The position numbers and the translations under genes were made by a program. Shown one piece after another: positions 20,709-31,781 of a DNA stretch of 64,000 bases; the first letter of the stretch is position 1, and each line of letters begins with the position of its first letter. The stretch spans positions 248,001 to 312,000 of the forward strand of contig JARGXX010000075.1 of assembly GCA_030374765.1 (NCBI GenBank), in the 5' to 3' direction. The stretch is from Agarophyton chilense. Lineage: Eukaryota > Rhodophyta > Florideophyceae > Gracilariales > Gracilariaceae. A model generated the notes under the pieces. The model did no database searches. It had not been told where the DNA came from and was given only the letters and a program-made list of their open reading frames with translations.

Positions 20709-22167
20709 TCCGGCCCAACCACCAATCGGCGCGCCCACGCCGCCGTCGTCGTCGCCGGCGGAGGCGGTTCGGGGTCTAGTATAAATACCCCGTGCGCCAT
20801 CCATCTGCCAGGTCAAAATCTTCTCCGGGTGCACGGTTGGCCCCCTGTGCGCGTGAACTTCGGTTCCCGTTACCGGTTTAGCCCCTCCGGGGCGGTCCTT
20901 CGGGGCCGTCGGGGATTGACCTCCCCGTAGGCACAGGTGCATCGAGTCCACTTTTCAGATGCACTTGTGCGTTGGGATCGTCCTGCTGTAAAATTATACC
21001 TTTTGCCACGTGTAGAACCTTGATAGTTGAAACTTCACTTAAAATCCAGAAATGCACAAATTGCCACCTGGCGCCGCGGGCCTCGCTGACGGTGCACATA
21101 ACTGTCGGGGCTCCGCGCGCACAGCAGACCATCACTCTCATCATCCGCCAACGCATGCGCGCCGCGCTCAACCGCAACAGTCACAAACCCGGACCACGCA
21201 CGCTATCATCACGCCACACTCTCGCCGAGCGGTTCGCATGTTTGCAACCCCGGCGCCCTCATCCGTTCGCGCGCGCACTCCGAGCGGTTGGCAACGCTTG
21301 CAACCCCGGTTCGCGCCTTGCAGCGCACGCGCCGTCGTCGCATCATCGTCAACCATCCCGTGCGCGCCGGCATTGCGTTCTCCTTGCCTGGCGCGTCGTC
21401 CATGCCATCAACGTTGGCCGAGAACGCCTCGCATTCGCGCGCATGCAATCCTCGCCGGGATGGCCTCGCGTCGCATTCGCTTCCAAGTCGCGCGCTGTTG
21501 TTCCGTCGACAGTTGCGCGCGTGTCGCCTTCGCCGGACCACCTTCGTTAATGTCGGTGTGCCCCGCGCGGGCGATGCTACCCCCACGGTCGATGGAGCAA
21601 CCGCGCGCTGCGCAAGACACCCCGCTCCTTCATCTCCAACGCGCTCGCTCGTGACGTTCATGTCTCACTCGACACGGGAGGGCGGCAACTCGGACGCACG
21701 AGGCGCCTCGGCGCATCTCACCGGCCACGCATCTTGCTCGTCATGATGTCAACCGCGCGCTCCGTCCTGTCATCTCGCGTGCGTGCGCTCATCGTTCATC
21801 TCCAACCAACGTCAACTTCGAGTTACATAAGGCTTCAGCCATCAGCCTCAGCCTCGAGTATCCAAGGGTGACAGCGACCAGCGATTCAGATCCAAAGCAG
21901 GTGTCGTACTCTGCGTCTCTCCCGGACGTACCCCCGTCGCCACATGGCGACGAGCGCGGTGCGGACAAAGCAGACGTAGTCCACTATACCTCTCCCGGAT
22001 CTGTAACCCGGTCGTTGTCTTCTTCATCTTGATCAAGACCAAGACGAAGCTCCCAAGCGACAAGCACAAGTCCAAGCTCACCACCACGGCGTCGCGTATC
22101 CCTGGCGGGGCTTCTGGGCCGACGACATCTCATACGTCGGCCCAACCCTGCGAGCAAAGCTTGCTCG
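20709..22167 (-). other. GC-rich tail of the intact element between pol stop and 3' LTR
   Basis: About 1.46 kb with no domain on either strand. Long plus-strand open frames (for example 20972-21550 and 21052-21654) have random-looking Arg/Ala/Ser composition and overlap one another, as expected from high G+C. On the plus strand a TATAAATA sequence lies at 20780-20787, close to the LTR, which would suit an antisense promoter. G/C-rich inverted motifs occur at 20881-20930. Confidence 0.5.
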
Positions 22168-25100
22168 TCACTGCAGCGGGGAGGCGTCACGTTCGCGATA
22201 GGCCTTCAGCCTGCGCACGTGCACACCATTCCTGGACCGCTTGTCCCTGGCATCCCGCAGCCAGTAGCGGGGATGCTGGGTCTTCACAACCCAGAGCGGT
22301 CCCATCCACTTGGGTGTCATGGCGGACAAGGTCTCGTACCTCGGCTTCAACATCATCACGGCCTGGTCGACACTGAACTGCTGCACGACCGGACGGTCTC
22401 CCCTCTCAACAATCCGCGAGGCCCGTGGGCCCTGAAGAGCAAGCAGCTGCACGTCTCTCGTGCCTGCTGACAAGGTCGGCTCGCCACTCGCATCAAGGCC
22501 AAGAGCCCTAGTTGCCCTTGCTTCCGGCTGGCTCCTGCCGTCGACACCGAACATGAGAAAGAACGGAGACCTGTTGTCCTTCCCCGACTTGCGCATGCGA
22601 TAGGAGTTCAGCACAACCGACAGCTTCTCGTCCCAATGTCCACCCTGCACCACAAGCATCCGGCACAAGGCGTGCTTCACGGTCTGTACCATCCTCTCCG
22701 CGCGGCCATTGGCCTGAGGCATGTACGTCGCGATCGGCTTCCACTGCGACCCAGCCTTCCTCAGTCCCTTCTTCCATCCGGCTGACTTGAACGCCGGACC
22801 GTTGTCGGACACCACGCACCTCGGTACCCCGAACACGTCGACGATCTCGCTTTCGAAGATGTGGAGCGCTGCCTCCGTCGTCTGGTCTCTGGTGGGCATT
22901 GCCACCGGCCATCCGGTCAAGTGTTCGACTGCGACGCAGAAGTACTTGTTCCCACAGCACGTGCGCGGCAGTGGGCCTGCGAAGTCGATGGACCATGTGT
23001 CAAACAACCCTGACACTGGTTGCTTCATCGTGCTGCGGTACACGCTCACCGGTCCAGCCACTTGACAAGCACAGGACGCGACGAAGTCACCCACATGTCG
23101 ACTCATCCCCGGCCACCAGAACCTCTGCTGGACGAAGTCCGTCGTTGACTTCTTCGCCCAGTGGCCGTGGTCGTCGTGCATGGCCTTGATGACATCGGTC
23201 CGCTCATCCAGCCTGGGAACAACCTTCAGCCCGTTCTTCGTTTGCTTCAAGAGGATGCCTTGCACGGCGACGTACGACTTGGCCTGCCTGCGGATACGGA
23301 CTGGGACGGAGACTCCATTGAAGCTGATCAAGTACTGCCTCACAGCTTCAAGAGTCGGCTCGTATCCTCCCGTCGGTCCTTCTCCGAGAACCGCGCAGAT
23401 CTCCGTCACGGCCTCCGTCTCGAAGAAGTCCTCGATCCTCGGCTCGGCTTCAACTTCAGCGTCATCGTCGTCATCATCCCCATATGCGTCGGCTCCATAC
23501 TGCGGCCTCGAGAGGAAGTCAGCAACTGCGTTGGCGTTCCCAGCGACATGGCGAATCTCAAATTCATACTCCGCCATGAGGTTCAACCAGCGCGACAACC
23601 TGCCGTGAACGTCCTTCTTCGTGAAGGCGTTCCGAAGCGCTTGGTGATCGCTATGGACAACGAAGGGCCCGTTGAGCAAGAAGTGTCTGAACTTCTTCAA
23701 CGCGAACACGACTGCCAAGGCTTCTCTCTCGAAGGTACTGTACCGACGCTCCGTGTCGCTCAGCACTCGGCTGGCGTAGTGGATTGGATGCAGCTTGCCC
23801 TCTCCGTCCTTCTGCGACAGCACTGCACCAAGAGCATGAAGCGAAGCATCAGTGTGAACCTCGAAGACCTTCTCAAGGTCTGGGAAGCACAAAACCGGGG
23901 GAGAGGTCATCACCTCCTTCAGCTTCTGGAACGACATCTCTGCGTCGTCGTTCCACTTGAAGGTCACATTGGTCGCGGTCAACTCGTGCAAGGGGGCTGC
24001 GATCTTCGAGAAGTTCTTGATGAAGCGACGGTAGACGGAGGCAAGGCCAAGGAAGGACCTCAGCGCTTTGCGACTCTTTGGCGCCTGGGCTTCAACAATC
24101 TGCTTCACCTTCTCTGGATCAGTGTGGACACCGTCTTCGTTGACGATGTGGCCGAGCACCTCCACGTTGGGCACAGCGAAGTAGCACTTGCTTAACTTCA
24201 GCTTCAAGTTGTTCTGGCGGAGCCTTTCGCATACCTCCGCCAAGTGGAGCATATGTGCGCGCATCGTTTTCGACTTGATGACTACGTCGTCGACGTAGAC
24301 CGACACGAAGGGCATGTCTTCGAACAGTTCGTTCGCCATCCTTTGGAACGTGGCCGGGGCATTCATCAGCCCAAATGGCATCACGACGAACTCGAACGAA
24401 CCGTACTTGCACCTGAAGGCTGTCTTCTCTCGCATCTCTTCGGCCAACATCAACTGCCAGTACCCGGAGAACATGTCAAGCTTGCTGAAAACCTTACACC
24501 CGCCCATGTCTTCCAACAATTCCTCTATGTTTGGGACAGGGTAGCGGTCGGCTTTCATGACCTTGTTCAACGTGCGGAAGTTGATGCAGAAGCGTGGCTC
24601 GCCGTCTCTCTTGGTCGCGATGACCACCGGCGAAGCCCACGGGGACTTCGAATGTTGGATAATCCCCGCCTTCAGCATCCTGTCAATTTCATTCTTGACG
24701 ATGTCGTTCTGTTTGGCTGGCAGCCTCCTCGTCGGACAATAGATCGGCTTGTCAGTCGAGAGCTCGAACGAGTGGCGATACGGAACCTTCGACTGCGTCA
24801 GCTCCTCCAGACTCCAGGCGACAATAGATCCTCCATTGAACAAAGCGCTCCGGACAGCGGTCTGATCCTGCTCGTCGAGATGGGATACGGCATTCTGCAC
24901 AGCCTCTTCCTCGGTCTCAGCAAGCTGGCGCGTCTCGCCTGTCTCTTCATTGAGACACAGCACCAGACCGTCAGGTTCAGTGGCTGACGAATCACTGTCA
25001 TCGTCACCTTCCGCCCAGTCTATGTCGTCGTCAGAAGTGAACTCGTTGCTCAGGAAACCCAGCTCTTCGACGCCTTCACTCTCCATGGGCAGCTTCACTT

Positions 25101-26790
25101 CGTTCCCGCCATAAGTCAACGTCAAGGTGTCATGCTCGAAGTTCAGCTTCGTCCTCATCCGCCTCATCGATGGACGACCGATGATCATGTCGAAGGGCGA
25201 CTTCTCAACGACGAGAAAGTCCAGCCGGGTCGAAACAACTCCGAACTTGATCGTGTCTTTCTTCAGTTCACCGACGACGTTGGCCTCTTTCCCATCTACG
25301 AGCGTGACGCGGCGCCTGGTTTCTTTCACCGGAAGGTTCAGCTTTTCTTTCAGGCGATCAGACATGACGTTCGGCACGGCGCCAGAGTCAAACAACACGC
25401 GGACACTAGATCCATAGACGCGGGCTTCGACGAGCTTCAGTCGCTTATCGTCCTCAACCTCCTCCGAGTCGGAGTGGTACGGCTCATAAGCTTCATCAGC
25501 AGCTGCGACGACTCCCTTGACCATCTGGCGACCAAAGATCTTCTTGGCTTTTGCTCCCGCCTCACGGATATCACCGCGAAGGAGTTGTCCAATTGAGATC
25601 CCTGCGTTGGCCTGAGCGATCTTCGACACCACGTCGTACTCTTCCACGCGAGCGGTAAGAGTCTTTAGTACGGAGGCCTTCCCAGCCTTCCTGCGGGTTG
25701 CAGCCTTCTTCTTCTCCTTCCTTTTGGTCTGGTCGTCCCTGGGCAGCGTGAGATTCCTTATGCTCATGCGCTCCTGTCCTTGTCCATCCCTCAGATCAAC
25801 TTGCTTCGGAAGGGGCTCACCATCACGTCCGCGACGGATAGCGGCCACACGCCCCTCTTCTTCGGCCACTTCAACATCTGACTCAAACTCGGACTTCTCG
25901 ACGATCACTTGGACGTTTTGCGAAGGCTCAGCAGGGTTTCGACCCGCTCCGTTTCCGGGGGGTGCTCCGCGCTGCTTCGCCCAGCAGTCTGCCTCTTCGT
26001 GACCGTGTCTCCCGCAGTGAGTGCACATCAATGCGTCCCTGACCTTCTTGTAACAATCATGTTCATCATGACCGTCCTTGCCGCAGTATCTACACTGCTT
26101 CTTATGATGATGAGGTACACCGCCAGTGCTCCCTCTCTTCATCATCAACGCCATCTCCGACATCTGCCGAGTGATGGCATCCAACTTGTGATCCGTTTCA
26201 GCCTTCTGAAGACGGGACACCTCTCCTCGCAACACCCGGTCAACTCCGAAGTGCACATCCTGCTTCGGATGAACCCTTGAAGAAGCACCATCGTCGAAGT
26301 CGAAGCGCTTCATCGACGCTGCGTACCCAGACAACATGAACTTCAACTGATCGAAGTCCTTCGGGTTGTGCATAACCACGAACTGCTTGACGTTGACCTC
26401 GCGCACAGCAGCGCGCGTCAAGAACACGAACTTCTGCTCCGTCGTGAATTCGGCGTCGTCGTACGCCAGCTCGATCTTCTCGATGAAGCTCGTCATGTCT
26501 TCACCCTTACCAATGGCCATGTTGATCGCACGCTCCACGACAACCTGTGGCTCTAGCTTCCGACCAAACTCCTCACGAAGGGCCTTGGCGACAGTCTCGT
26601 AGTCGCCGGCCGCTTTCGTGAGCGTCCCTCCAGCCGTGAATTTGCGGTAGTAGAATGAGAAGGCTGGCCCGCGCATGTAGCTGATTAGCGCCCGGGCCTT
26701 GGCCTCCCCCTCAAGATCCTTCTCCGCGACGTTCTCGAAGTAGAACAGGAAGTGGTTGACGTCACTCCCAATCGCACCGTCGAACACCAT
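22168..26790 (-). CDS. Gag-Pol polyprotein, Ty3/gypsy type, single ORF
   Basis: 1540 aa with no interruption. Domains in order: a helical capsid-like gag (about 1-175), two CCHC zinc knuckles (about 233-272; C-x2-C-x4-H-x4-C twice), an aspartic protease with FDSGA (about 467-471), reverse transcriptase with YVDDVVIKS, RNase H (HTDASLHALGAVL), an integrase zinc finger (MHDDHGH ... CACQ), and an integrase core with D (SIDFAGPL), D (VVSDNGPAF) and E (PQANGRAERM). All catalytic residues are present. No chromodomain is recognised at the C-terminus, unlike the chromoviruses at 16 and 37 kb. Gag and Pol are in one frame, so no frameshift is needed; the Gag:Pol ratio must be set in another way. The start is the only ATG near the frame's beginning, about 50 bp downstream of the primer site. 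Confidence 0.95.
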   Translation of the reverse strand: MVFDGAIGSDVNHFLFYFENVAEKDLEGEAKARALISYMRGPAFSFYYRKFTAGGTLTKAAGDYETVAKALREEFGRKLEPQVVVERAINMAIGKGEDMTSFIEKIELAYDDAEFTTEQKFVFLTRAAVREVNVKQFVVMHNPKDFDQLKFMLSGYAASMKRFDFDDGASSRVHPKQDVHFGVDRVLRGEVSRLQKAETDHKLDAITRQMSEMALMMKRGSTGGVPHHHKKQCRYCGKDGHDEHDCYKKVRDALMCTHCGRHGHEEADCWAKQRGAPPGNGAGRNPAEPSQNVQVIVEKSEFESDVEVAEEEGRVAAIRRGRDGEPLPKQVDLRDGQGQERMSIRNLTLPRDDQTKRKEKKKAATRRKAGKASVLKTLTARVEEYDVVSKIAQANAGISIGQLLRGDIREAGAKAKKIFGRQMVKGVVAAADEAYEPYHSDSEEVEDDKRLKLVEARVYGSSVRVLFDSGAVPNVMSDRLKEKLNLPVKETRRRVTLVDGKEANVVGELKKDTIKFGVVSTRLDFLVVEKSPFDMIIGRPSMRRMRTKLNFEHDTLTLTYGGNEVKLPMESEGVEELGFLSNEFTSDDDIDWAEGDDDSDSSATEPDGLVLCLNEETGETRQLAETEEEAVQNAVSHLDEQDQTAVRSALFNGGSIVAWSLEELTQSKVPYRHSFELSTDKPIYCPTRRLPAKQNDIVKNEIDRMLKAGIIQHSKSPWASPVVIATKRDGEPRFCINFRTLNKVMKADRYPVPNIEELLEDMGGCKVFSKLDMFSGYWQLMLAEEMREKTAFRCKYGSFEFVVMPFGLMNAPATFQRMANELFEDMPFVSVYVDDVVIKSKTMRAHMLHLAEVCERLRQNNLKLKLSKCYFAVPNVEVLGHIVNEDGVHTDPEKVKQIVEAQAPKSRKALRSFLGLASVYRRFIKNFSKIAAPLHELTATNVTFKWNDDAEMSFQKLKEVMTSPPVLCFPDLEKVFEVHTDASLHALGAVLSQKDGEGKLHPIHYASRVLSDTERRYSTFEREALAVVFALKKFRHFLLNGPFVVHSDHQALRNAFTKKDVHGRLSRWLNLMAEYEFEIRHVAGNANAVADFLSRPQYGADAYGDDDDDDAEVEAEPRIEDFFETEAVTEICAVLGEGPTGGYEPTLEAVRQYLISFNGVSVPVRIRRQAKSYVAVQGILLKQTKNGLKVVPRLDERTDVIKAMHDDHGHWAKKSTTDFVQQRFWWPGMSRHVGDFVASCACQVAGPVSVYRSTMKQPVSGLFDTWSIDFAGPLPRTCCGNKYFCVAVEHLTGWPVAMPTRDQTTEAALHIFESEIVDVFGVPRCVVSDNGPAFKSAGWKKGLRKAGSQWKPIATYMPQANGRAERMVQTVKHALCRMLVVQGGHWDEKLSVVLNSYRMRKSGKDNRSPFFLMFGVDGRSQPEARATRALGLDASGEPTLSAGTRDVQLLALQGPRASRIVERGDRPVVQQFSVDQAVMMLKPRYETLSAMTPKWMGPLWVVKTQHPRYWLRDARDKRSRNGVHVRRLKAYRERDASPLQ

Positions 26791-26837
26791 CTTCTCTGAC
26801 TTCGTAGCACCTAGAACAACAACAACACGAACAGAGT

Positions 26838-26858
26838 CGAACCTTGGATGCGGTACCA
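26838..26858 (-). other. Primer-binding site of the intact gypsy element
   Basis: Two bases after the LTR, the minus strand reads TGGTACCGCATCCAAGG and continues into GTTCGA. Complementarity to a tRNA 3' end would run through the acceptor stem, the T stem and into the T loop (predicted tRNA 3' end ...ATGCGGTACCA, so a tRNA whose 5' end reads ACCGCAT). Confidence 0.75.
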
Positions 26859-26860
26859 GA

Positions 26861-27050
26861 TGTGAGGGCTAGAAATGTCGGGAAGGCGATGCTACCTCAT
26901 TTACTTTAGGGCGGACCCCGAATGGGTCATTATTAGTGCACCGTGCGCAGCGCCAAGACCCGCGCACCTCGGAATCGAACCGGGTGACGCACCGGTCGGC
27001 AGTGGCGACGACGGTGCAACCCTAAACACGTGGCACATGTGGCCACGACA
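26861..27050 (-). repeat. 5' LTR of the intact gypsy element
   Basis: 190 bp, identical to 20519-20708 apart from about two bases. It is very short for a Ty3/gypsy LTR. It contains a GTTCGATTCC-type B-box-like sequence on the sense strand (near 26980). Confidence 0.93.
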
Positions 27051-27055
27051 AATAC

Positions 27056-29242
27056 GTAGGTAGTAATAAAAAACGCCAGAAGAGGTGTTACTAAGCTTTA
27101 AGTCGCGAGATAGGTGAGTTTACTGTGGATAACACGGCACAACTTCCAGAGAGAGCCGTATCACGCCCAAGCGGATAATAATTATAGCCGCTAAATCCTC
27201 GTTGGGGAAATCTTACTGACAGGCAAAGCGAGATCGCCGAGCCACTATATAGTGTAGACTACTACAGTAAATTTCTTACGTTAGAATAATGCAGATAACA
27301 AAACATATAACTAATCAGCAGTGCGGGGCTCACACGTGTACACCCCGTGTGCACGACCAGTTCGTCGGGAAATGGCGCTCCCTAATAGGGACAAGACTCA
27401 TAACACGCGCATGCGGTAAAATGCATGAGTCTCATGAATTCATCTTCACGAAGGTGGCACTTCAAAACCAACAAATACCTGTGGTTCTCTAATGCCTCTC
27501 ATTGACTTCAGAGCCACACTATTCGTGCTTGACTAATTTCTTTTGCAATATTTCGGGCGACCTGCCAAAGGTCGTGGCATATTTAACTCTGCTGAGTCTT
27601 TGTACAATCTGCGACGACGATTCAAGGCCAACTCTACACTAGCTTGATTTGCAGTTCTCCTTGATTCTATTGTAGCAATCTGCTTCGCTTTTCCTTCAGC
27701 GTCACGAGCTACAGGAGAAGCGGCAAAGACCGCTTTATTATGCTGTTGCTCACTAATGAAAGCCATGACTGGTTCAGATATCATAATCAATTCAAGGCTT
27801 GTGTCAATTTATCCTTGGGAGAGCACAACGGGCTGAAATATTATACCATCTCGAATTTTCGTCACTCATCTATCTGATTTTCTAAAGCATTCAGATCCAT
27901 AATATGCCACATTTCCGTACTGGACGCAGGCTGAAAGATTTAAAAATGCTTTGAGGGATCAAGCGGACATATTACAGTATTTTCAAATGATCGTCTCATA
28001 TTTGCAGCCATGAACGTCATCTCATATGCTCTCCAGACGGGTTTGAGAAAGCCATCGAACTCAAAATCCTCTAGATTGAACATGGAGCCATACAAATTGT
28101 TAAGATGGATACTAAATGGACTAAAAAGGCTACACCCTAGGGCTGCGTTTTGGATGTATGTAATGGCAGTATATATACCAAAACATTGTAATCTTTAAAT
28201 ATCTCATGCACAGAAAGGGAAATGTAACTGCTCTACCCTTCATAGATCACGAGAACCGTCTGAAAGCAATTCGTGAAATGCAACCCTTATTTTACGAATT
28301 GTTGAGCCCATCACCTGAAGTTGTGCTTATTAACACTGGCAACATCCTTACGTTTTGTGAGAATATCTCCAAGCGGAAGATAAACCAACAAAGTTTCTTG
28401 CAATTCAAGAAATCAATTTCGAACTATACCGTGGCCTACGCAGCAGCCTTTACTCAAAGAAGGGTTAACATTGTGCTCCTCTCAGCACAAACTACCGGAA
28501 TCATTGTGATTCCATGCGCCTTTTTGAAAAAAACCGCCCGGTGTGTGTTTCGATCTTCAATTATACGTTTTGGCTTTCTGCTCCACGTTTTGGTGCACAT
28601 ATTATCGTTAATTTCTTGGTTGGGTGTTTTTCCACACTCGCTAACGTTGAAAATACTTCAGAAATCGATTCGATTATCTTCAATGATGATTTATAACTCG
28701 ACCAAGTCTGTTGTAGGAGGGTCAGCGTCTGTTTCGGCAAATTTAATATCCTCTTGCATGTTTGGCCATTCGAGCTGTACTGAATTCTGGTGACGTTGAC
28801 GAAAAGTTTTCAACAGCTTTTTCCCAGGTCGACAAATAATGAAGGTCGCCTTCCTTTTGCGATATCTCGTTGGAAAACTTTTATGACAATTGTGGTAGTC
28901 CAGGAGAGACTGTCGTGTACTCGATATCAGGTGGATGTCCACAGAAAACACCGATGAAAACGAGATTCGTCTTGCAAGAGAGTGTCGTTGGAAGAATCTG
29001 TATGAAACAAGATGGTCAGGGGAGCCTTAGAAGAGGAACGGAACGTGTTGAAACGAGATAATATTCCAGGAATGGCGGTACGTACGACACACGAGATCGG
29101 CTCGACAACCCTTGTGCACTCACAAAAGGACAACATAACAACAAAAACAACACACAAAACAAACAATAATGAAAAGGTAAACACCTCAAAGGGAAGTATA
29201 TCATCGAAACAAGAGCTATAGCTCGAAAGAGATTAGCACAGA
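27056..29242. other. A/T-rich region with unassigned ORF remnants
   Basis: No gene is supported. The longest open frame (28206-28793, plus, 195 codons) has an N-terminal half with a protein-like pattern (ENRLKAIREMQPLFYELLSP) and then a hydrophobic, low-quality second half. An overlapping frame at 28514-28696 (RPVCVSIFNYTFWLSAPRFG) looks more protein-like there, so this may be a frameshifted remnant of a mobile-element protein that I cannot name. The segment 27533-27790 (minus) is likewise unassigned. Confidence 0.35.
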
Positions 29243-29645
29243 GGCTATAGGTGTTCCTTAGTCGATAGCGACTATAGGATTTTCTGCAACACCAAGATGG
29301 TGGTGAGGTCGTGGTTGGCTGGCCTCTGCCTTCCTCACCCGAAGCCAAGCGCCCTTCATTGTGCCAGGAGGCAAAAACTCTACTGCACTGTAATGTCTAC
29401 ACTGTCCTGTGCCACAATATAATTATTCTAAAATCAACAAATAAGTAATTTTTTGATCACACCGTGCATGTGTAGAATGGTAAAGTGCTATTAAGTTATT
29501 CCTAATTTCCAATCTTTCCCTGAAGTATTCTTTCCATAATATCTCGTTACAGAGTGCTGTACCAAGAATAGATTATGAACGCCCTATATCGACTTCCATA
29601 CTTTTCGATCATTCGATTCAAAGTACATCTCAAATGCTATATATC
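29243..29645 (+). repeat. Dispersed repeat family, copy A
   Basis: About 400 bp starting at GAGGCTATAGGTGTTCCTTAG. It aligns along most of its length with 35783-36355, sharing blocks such as TAATGTCTACACTGT, ACCAAGAATAGAT and TACTTTTCGAT. No ORF is present. It could be an LTR, the 3' tail of a LINE, or a non-autonomous element. Confidence 0.75.
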
Positions 29646-30804
29646 CCTTTCGTTGAGCGCGGAGGACTAGCAACGCAAGAACGTTAAGGCGTATCGACAG
29701 CCTGCTTTACTCCGGCTTCCCTGTCTCAACAAACTCCAAATGTTGCATCTCAACACGACCGATCCTCACGTCCTCTTGTATCGCATGCGACATCGGCAGA
29801 GAGCAGTCCATCTTATATGGTTCATCCGCAAATGTCACAAGACGACAAAGAGAATCCAGCATATCATCCAACCACTGCCTTTTCGGGTGGTCTCGCTCCA
29901 AGATCTCGAACAGGGCGGCTTCCGGCTGCTTCGTTGGGTCCTAGCCCAGCAAATCTTTTCTTCACAGAAGCCGTTCTGCAGCCATCATCGTCCGCGCTCC
30001 AGAACTTCTCGCATAATGCGGAATTCGTCTGGCGGAATCCAATGCGGCACACTGCCCTCGTCGCTTGTGCTCCCTTGTTCTACCCTACGGCTATGAGCGA
30101 CGAAGATCTCATTGGTCAGTACGTAGTCATTGGTCCACTTCCTGACGGTAATCCGTGGTATGCGCTGTTCCCGAGCGACTGGCTCAGCCACTATGCGATT
30201 CCAAAAAAGCGGTAAGCCGCTTCGGCTCCTAAAGCGTGGCGGAAGCCCTCGAAAAAGTTCACTCGATTGTTGAACCAGCGGATGTGCCACGTGATTGGGA
30301 GGGTTTTTTTAAATTAAAACTGAAATCATGATATCTGGATCGCCAGAACGAACGGAGAAACCCAGTTGTACATCGAGAACCTCTTTGATTTGGATGTCCA
30401 ATCGTGGCGCGGCCTATATAGAGTATCCAACATCGCTCTCTGTTTCGACGGTCTTCAGATACGAGCAGAGGTCAGCTATCTTTGCAATGATGATAATTGT
30501 TTGTAAGAATACCTTCAATGAAAGAGATGTATTCAATCACGACTAGGATACTTGGTCTAGGACCAAATGCTGGAGATCGACAGAAATCCGTATATCTCGT
30601 GCATCTGGCGCTACCTTCCAAACCCTCGTTATGGGCATAAGATTGAAAATCCTCGTGGTTTTCCTGTGGAACTCCATCCCGTGATTACTTATATGGTTTC
30701 TTACCATGCAAGTGATCCATTCTTCAGTTATGGGGTAAACTTCTACGACCAATTCATCGCTCAGATGGCTGTCTTCATCTTTTGGGATGTGCATGACACC
30801 TATT
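29646..30804. other. Unassigned sequence with decayed ORF fragments
   Basis: On the minus strand 30290-29985 and 29960-29707 read as two protein-like fragments in different frames (IPPDEFRIMREVLERG and LFEILERDHPKRQWLDDML) that may be one disrupted ORF. No family is recognised. The opposite-strand frame 29817-30215 overlaps them. Nothing else is supported. Confidence 0.3.
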
Positions 30805-31153
30805 TGTAACGCAATGACGGGTGGGTCAGCGTACGGGTCTCGACGGGTGGTAGCGTGGTAGAGCGGGTCCTAAGGTTCGAATCCTTGCCGGTGGCGCTCC
30901 CAGAGTACTTGGTGCAATGGGCTGGCGTTTACTGCGTAGTCCTACAGGTTGGAGCTATGGAAAAGATGGCTTGAAGACCAAAGGGTGGAACTTATATACC
31001 AAAGGGGGTTATATAGTATCCTAACGGTGCCTACCATACTTTAAGGGAGAAGCGTCACTCGAGCCAAATAAATAGTACTGGCGAGGCGCTGGGATCTCCC
31101 TGGCACTGTAATGCTAATCTATTACACTAATTAAAAAATAATAATAAACTACA
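30805..31153 (-). repeat. LTR of a second gypsy family, inverted copy
   Basis: About 349 bp, reading on the minus strand from TGTAGTTTATTATT to GCGTTACA. It is a close inverted copy of 31965-32314. Its antisense (plus) strand contains a tRNA-like block: GGTTCGAATCC (about 30878-30888) flanked by a T-stem-like pairing TAAGG/CCTTG, with GTGGTAGAGCGGG upstream. Confidence 0.85.
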
Positions 31154-31523
31154 TGAGTCCACCTGAGGTCGACCCGTCCACGGGTCTTCGGTAAGATACC
31201 TCAGGGCCCTGCGACTTACAGGGCTCAACCGTTATCATCGCTCCTTCACATATCTCCCTCCTTTGGATTCGGCCGTCACGGCGAAGTCTAGATGGCCTCA
31301 TGATTGACCCAGGGGACGGGAGCACTTCGTTGTTCCCGGTACCATTGGGCGCGACTGGACGTCGCGTCGTCATCGCCTGCGGGGATGTGGGGAAACATGA
31401 GCTGATCATTGGCGCCGAAGGGCAATTAATTTGCCCAAGGACTGAAACTCTCACGCGCCGTGAGCGCTGGCCATAGGTGCATCGCTGGCGTATTCTTAGC
31501 GTCGCTTTGCAGAGATGATCCAT
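31154..31523 (-). pseudogene. Truncated 3' end of a gypsy element (left arm)
   Basis: An open frame directly upstream of the inverted LTR (minus strand) ends CEGAMITVEP...DGSTSGG. It is homologous to the plus-strand frame ending at 31964 (CEGAIIPVEP...). Both are therefore the last part of the internal region next to a 3' LTR. The 5' portion is missing. Confidence 0.6.
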
Positions 31524-31781
31524 TGGCTTCTTCTAATCTGACGGTAATTGGGGCCTTTCTTAGTGTCCGCTCTTCCTTTCGCGACCCTCCGCGCTTCGTC
31601 CACCGTGGTTAACGCCTGTCAATCCGTTCGGGACAGCTCCGTCACCTCGTCTTCCCATCGTGGTACTTTTCCATTGGTCGCGCGCGATGCCGAATTCGCC
31701 TAATAAGACCTTTGTATATGCCGCTCTCGCTCCGCACTATGTGGCTTCCGTTATTCGTCCTACTCACTTCCCAGCGGGGGT

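Larger units (their letters stand above)
20519..27050 (-). mobile_element. Apparently intact Ty3/gypsy LTR retrotransposon with 190-bp LTRs
   Basis: The 6.5-kb element lies on the minus strand. Both LTRs are 190 bp, start TGTCG and end TCACA, and I count only about two differences between them (near 20640 and 20656). It is flanked by a perfect 5-bp duplication AATAC (20514-20518 and 27051-27055). Inside are a primer-binding site (26838-26858), one uninterrupted gag-pol ORF (22168-26790) and a 1.46-kb GC-rich tail before the 3' LTR. Near-identical LTRs, an intact ORF and an intact duplication point to recent insertion, so the element may still be able to move. Confidence 0.93.

Noticed and set aside
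20972-21654. Two overlapping plus-strand open frames of about 190-200 codons
   Set aside because: Very GC-rich DNA with Arg/Ala/Ser/Pro composition and overlapping frames; no motif. They lie in the tail of the retroelement.
22029-24987. Plus-strand open frames opposite gag-pol (for example 344 and 247 codons)
   Set aside because: Antisense shadows of the intact 1540-aa polyprotein.
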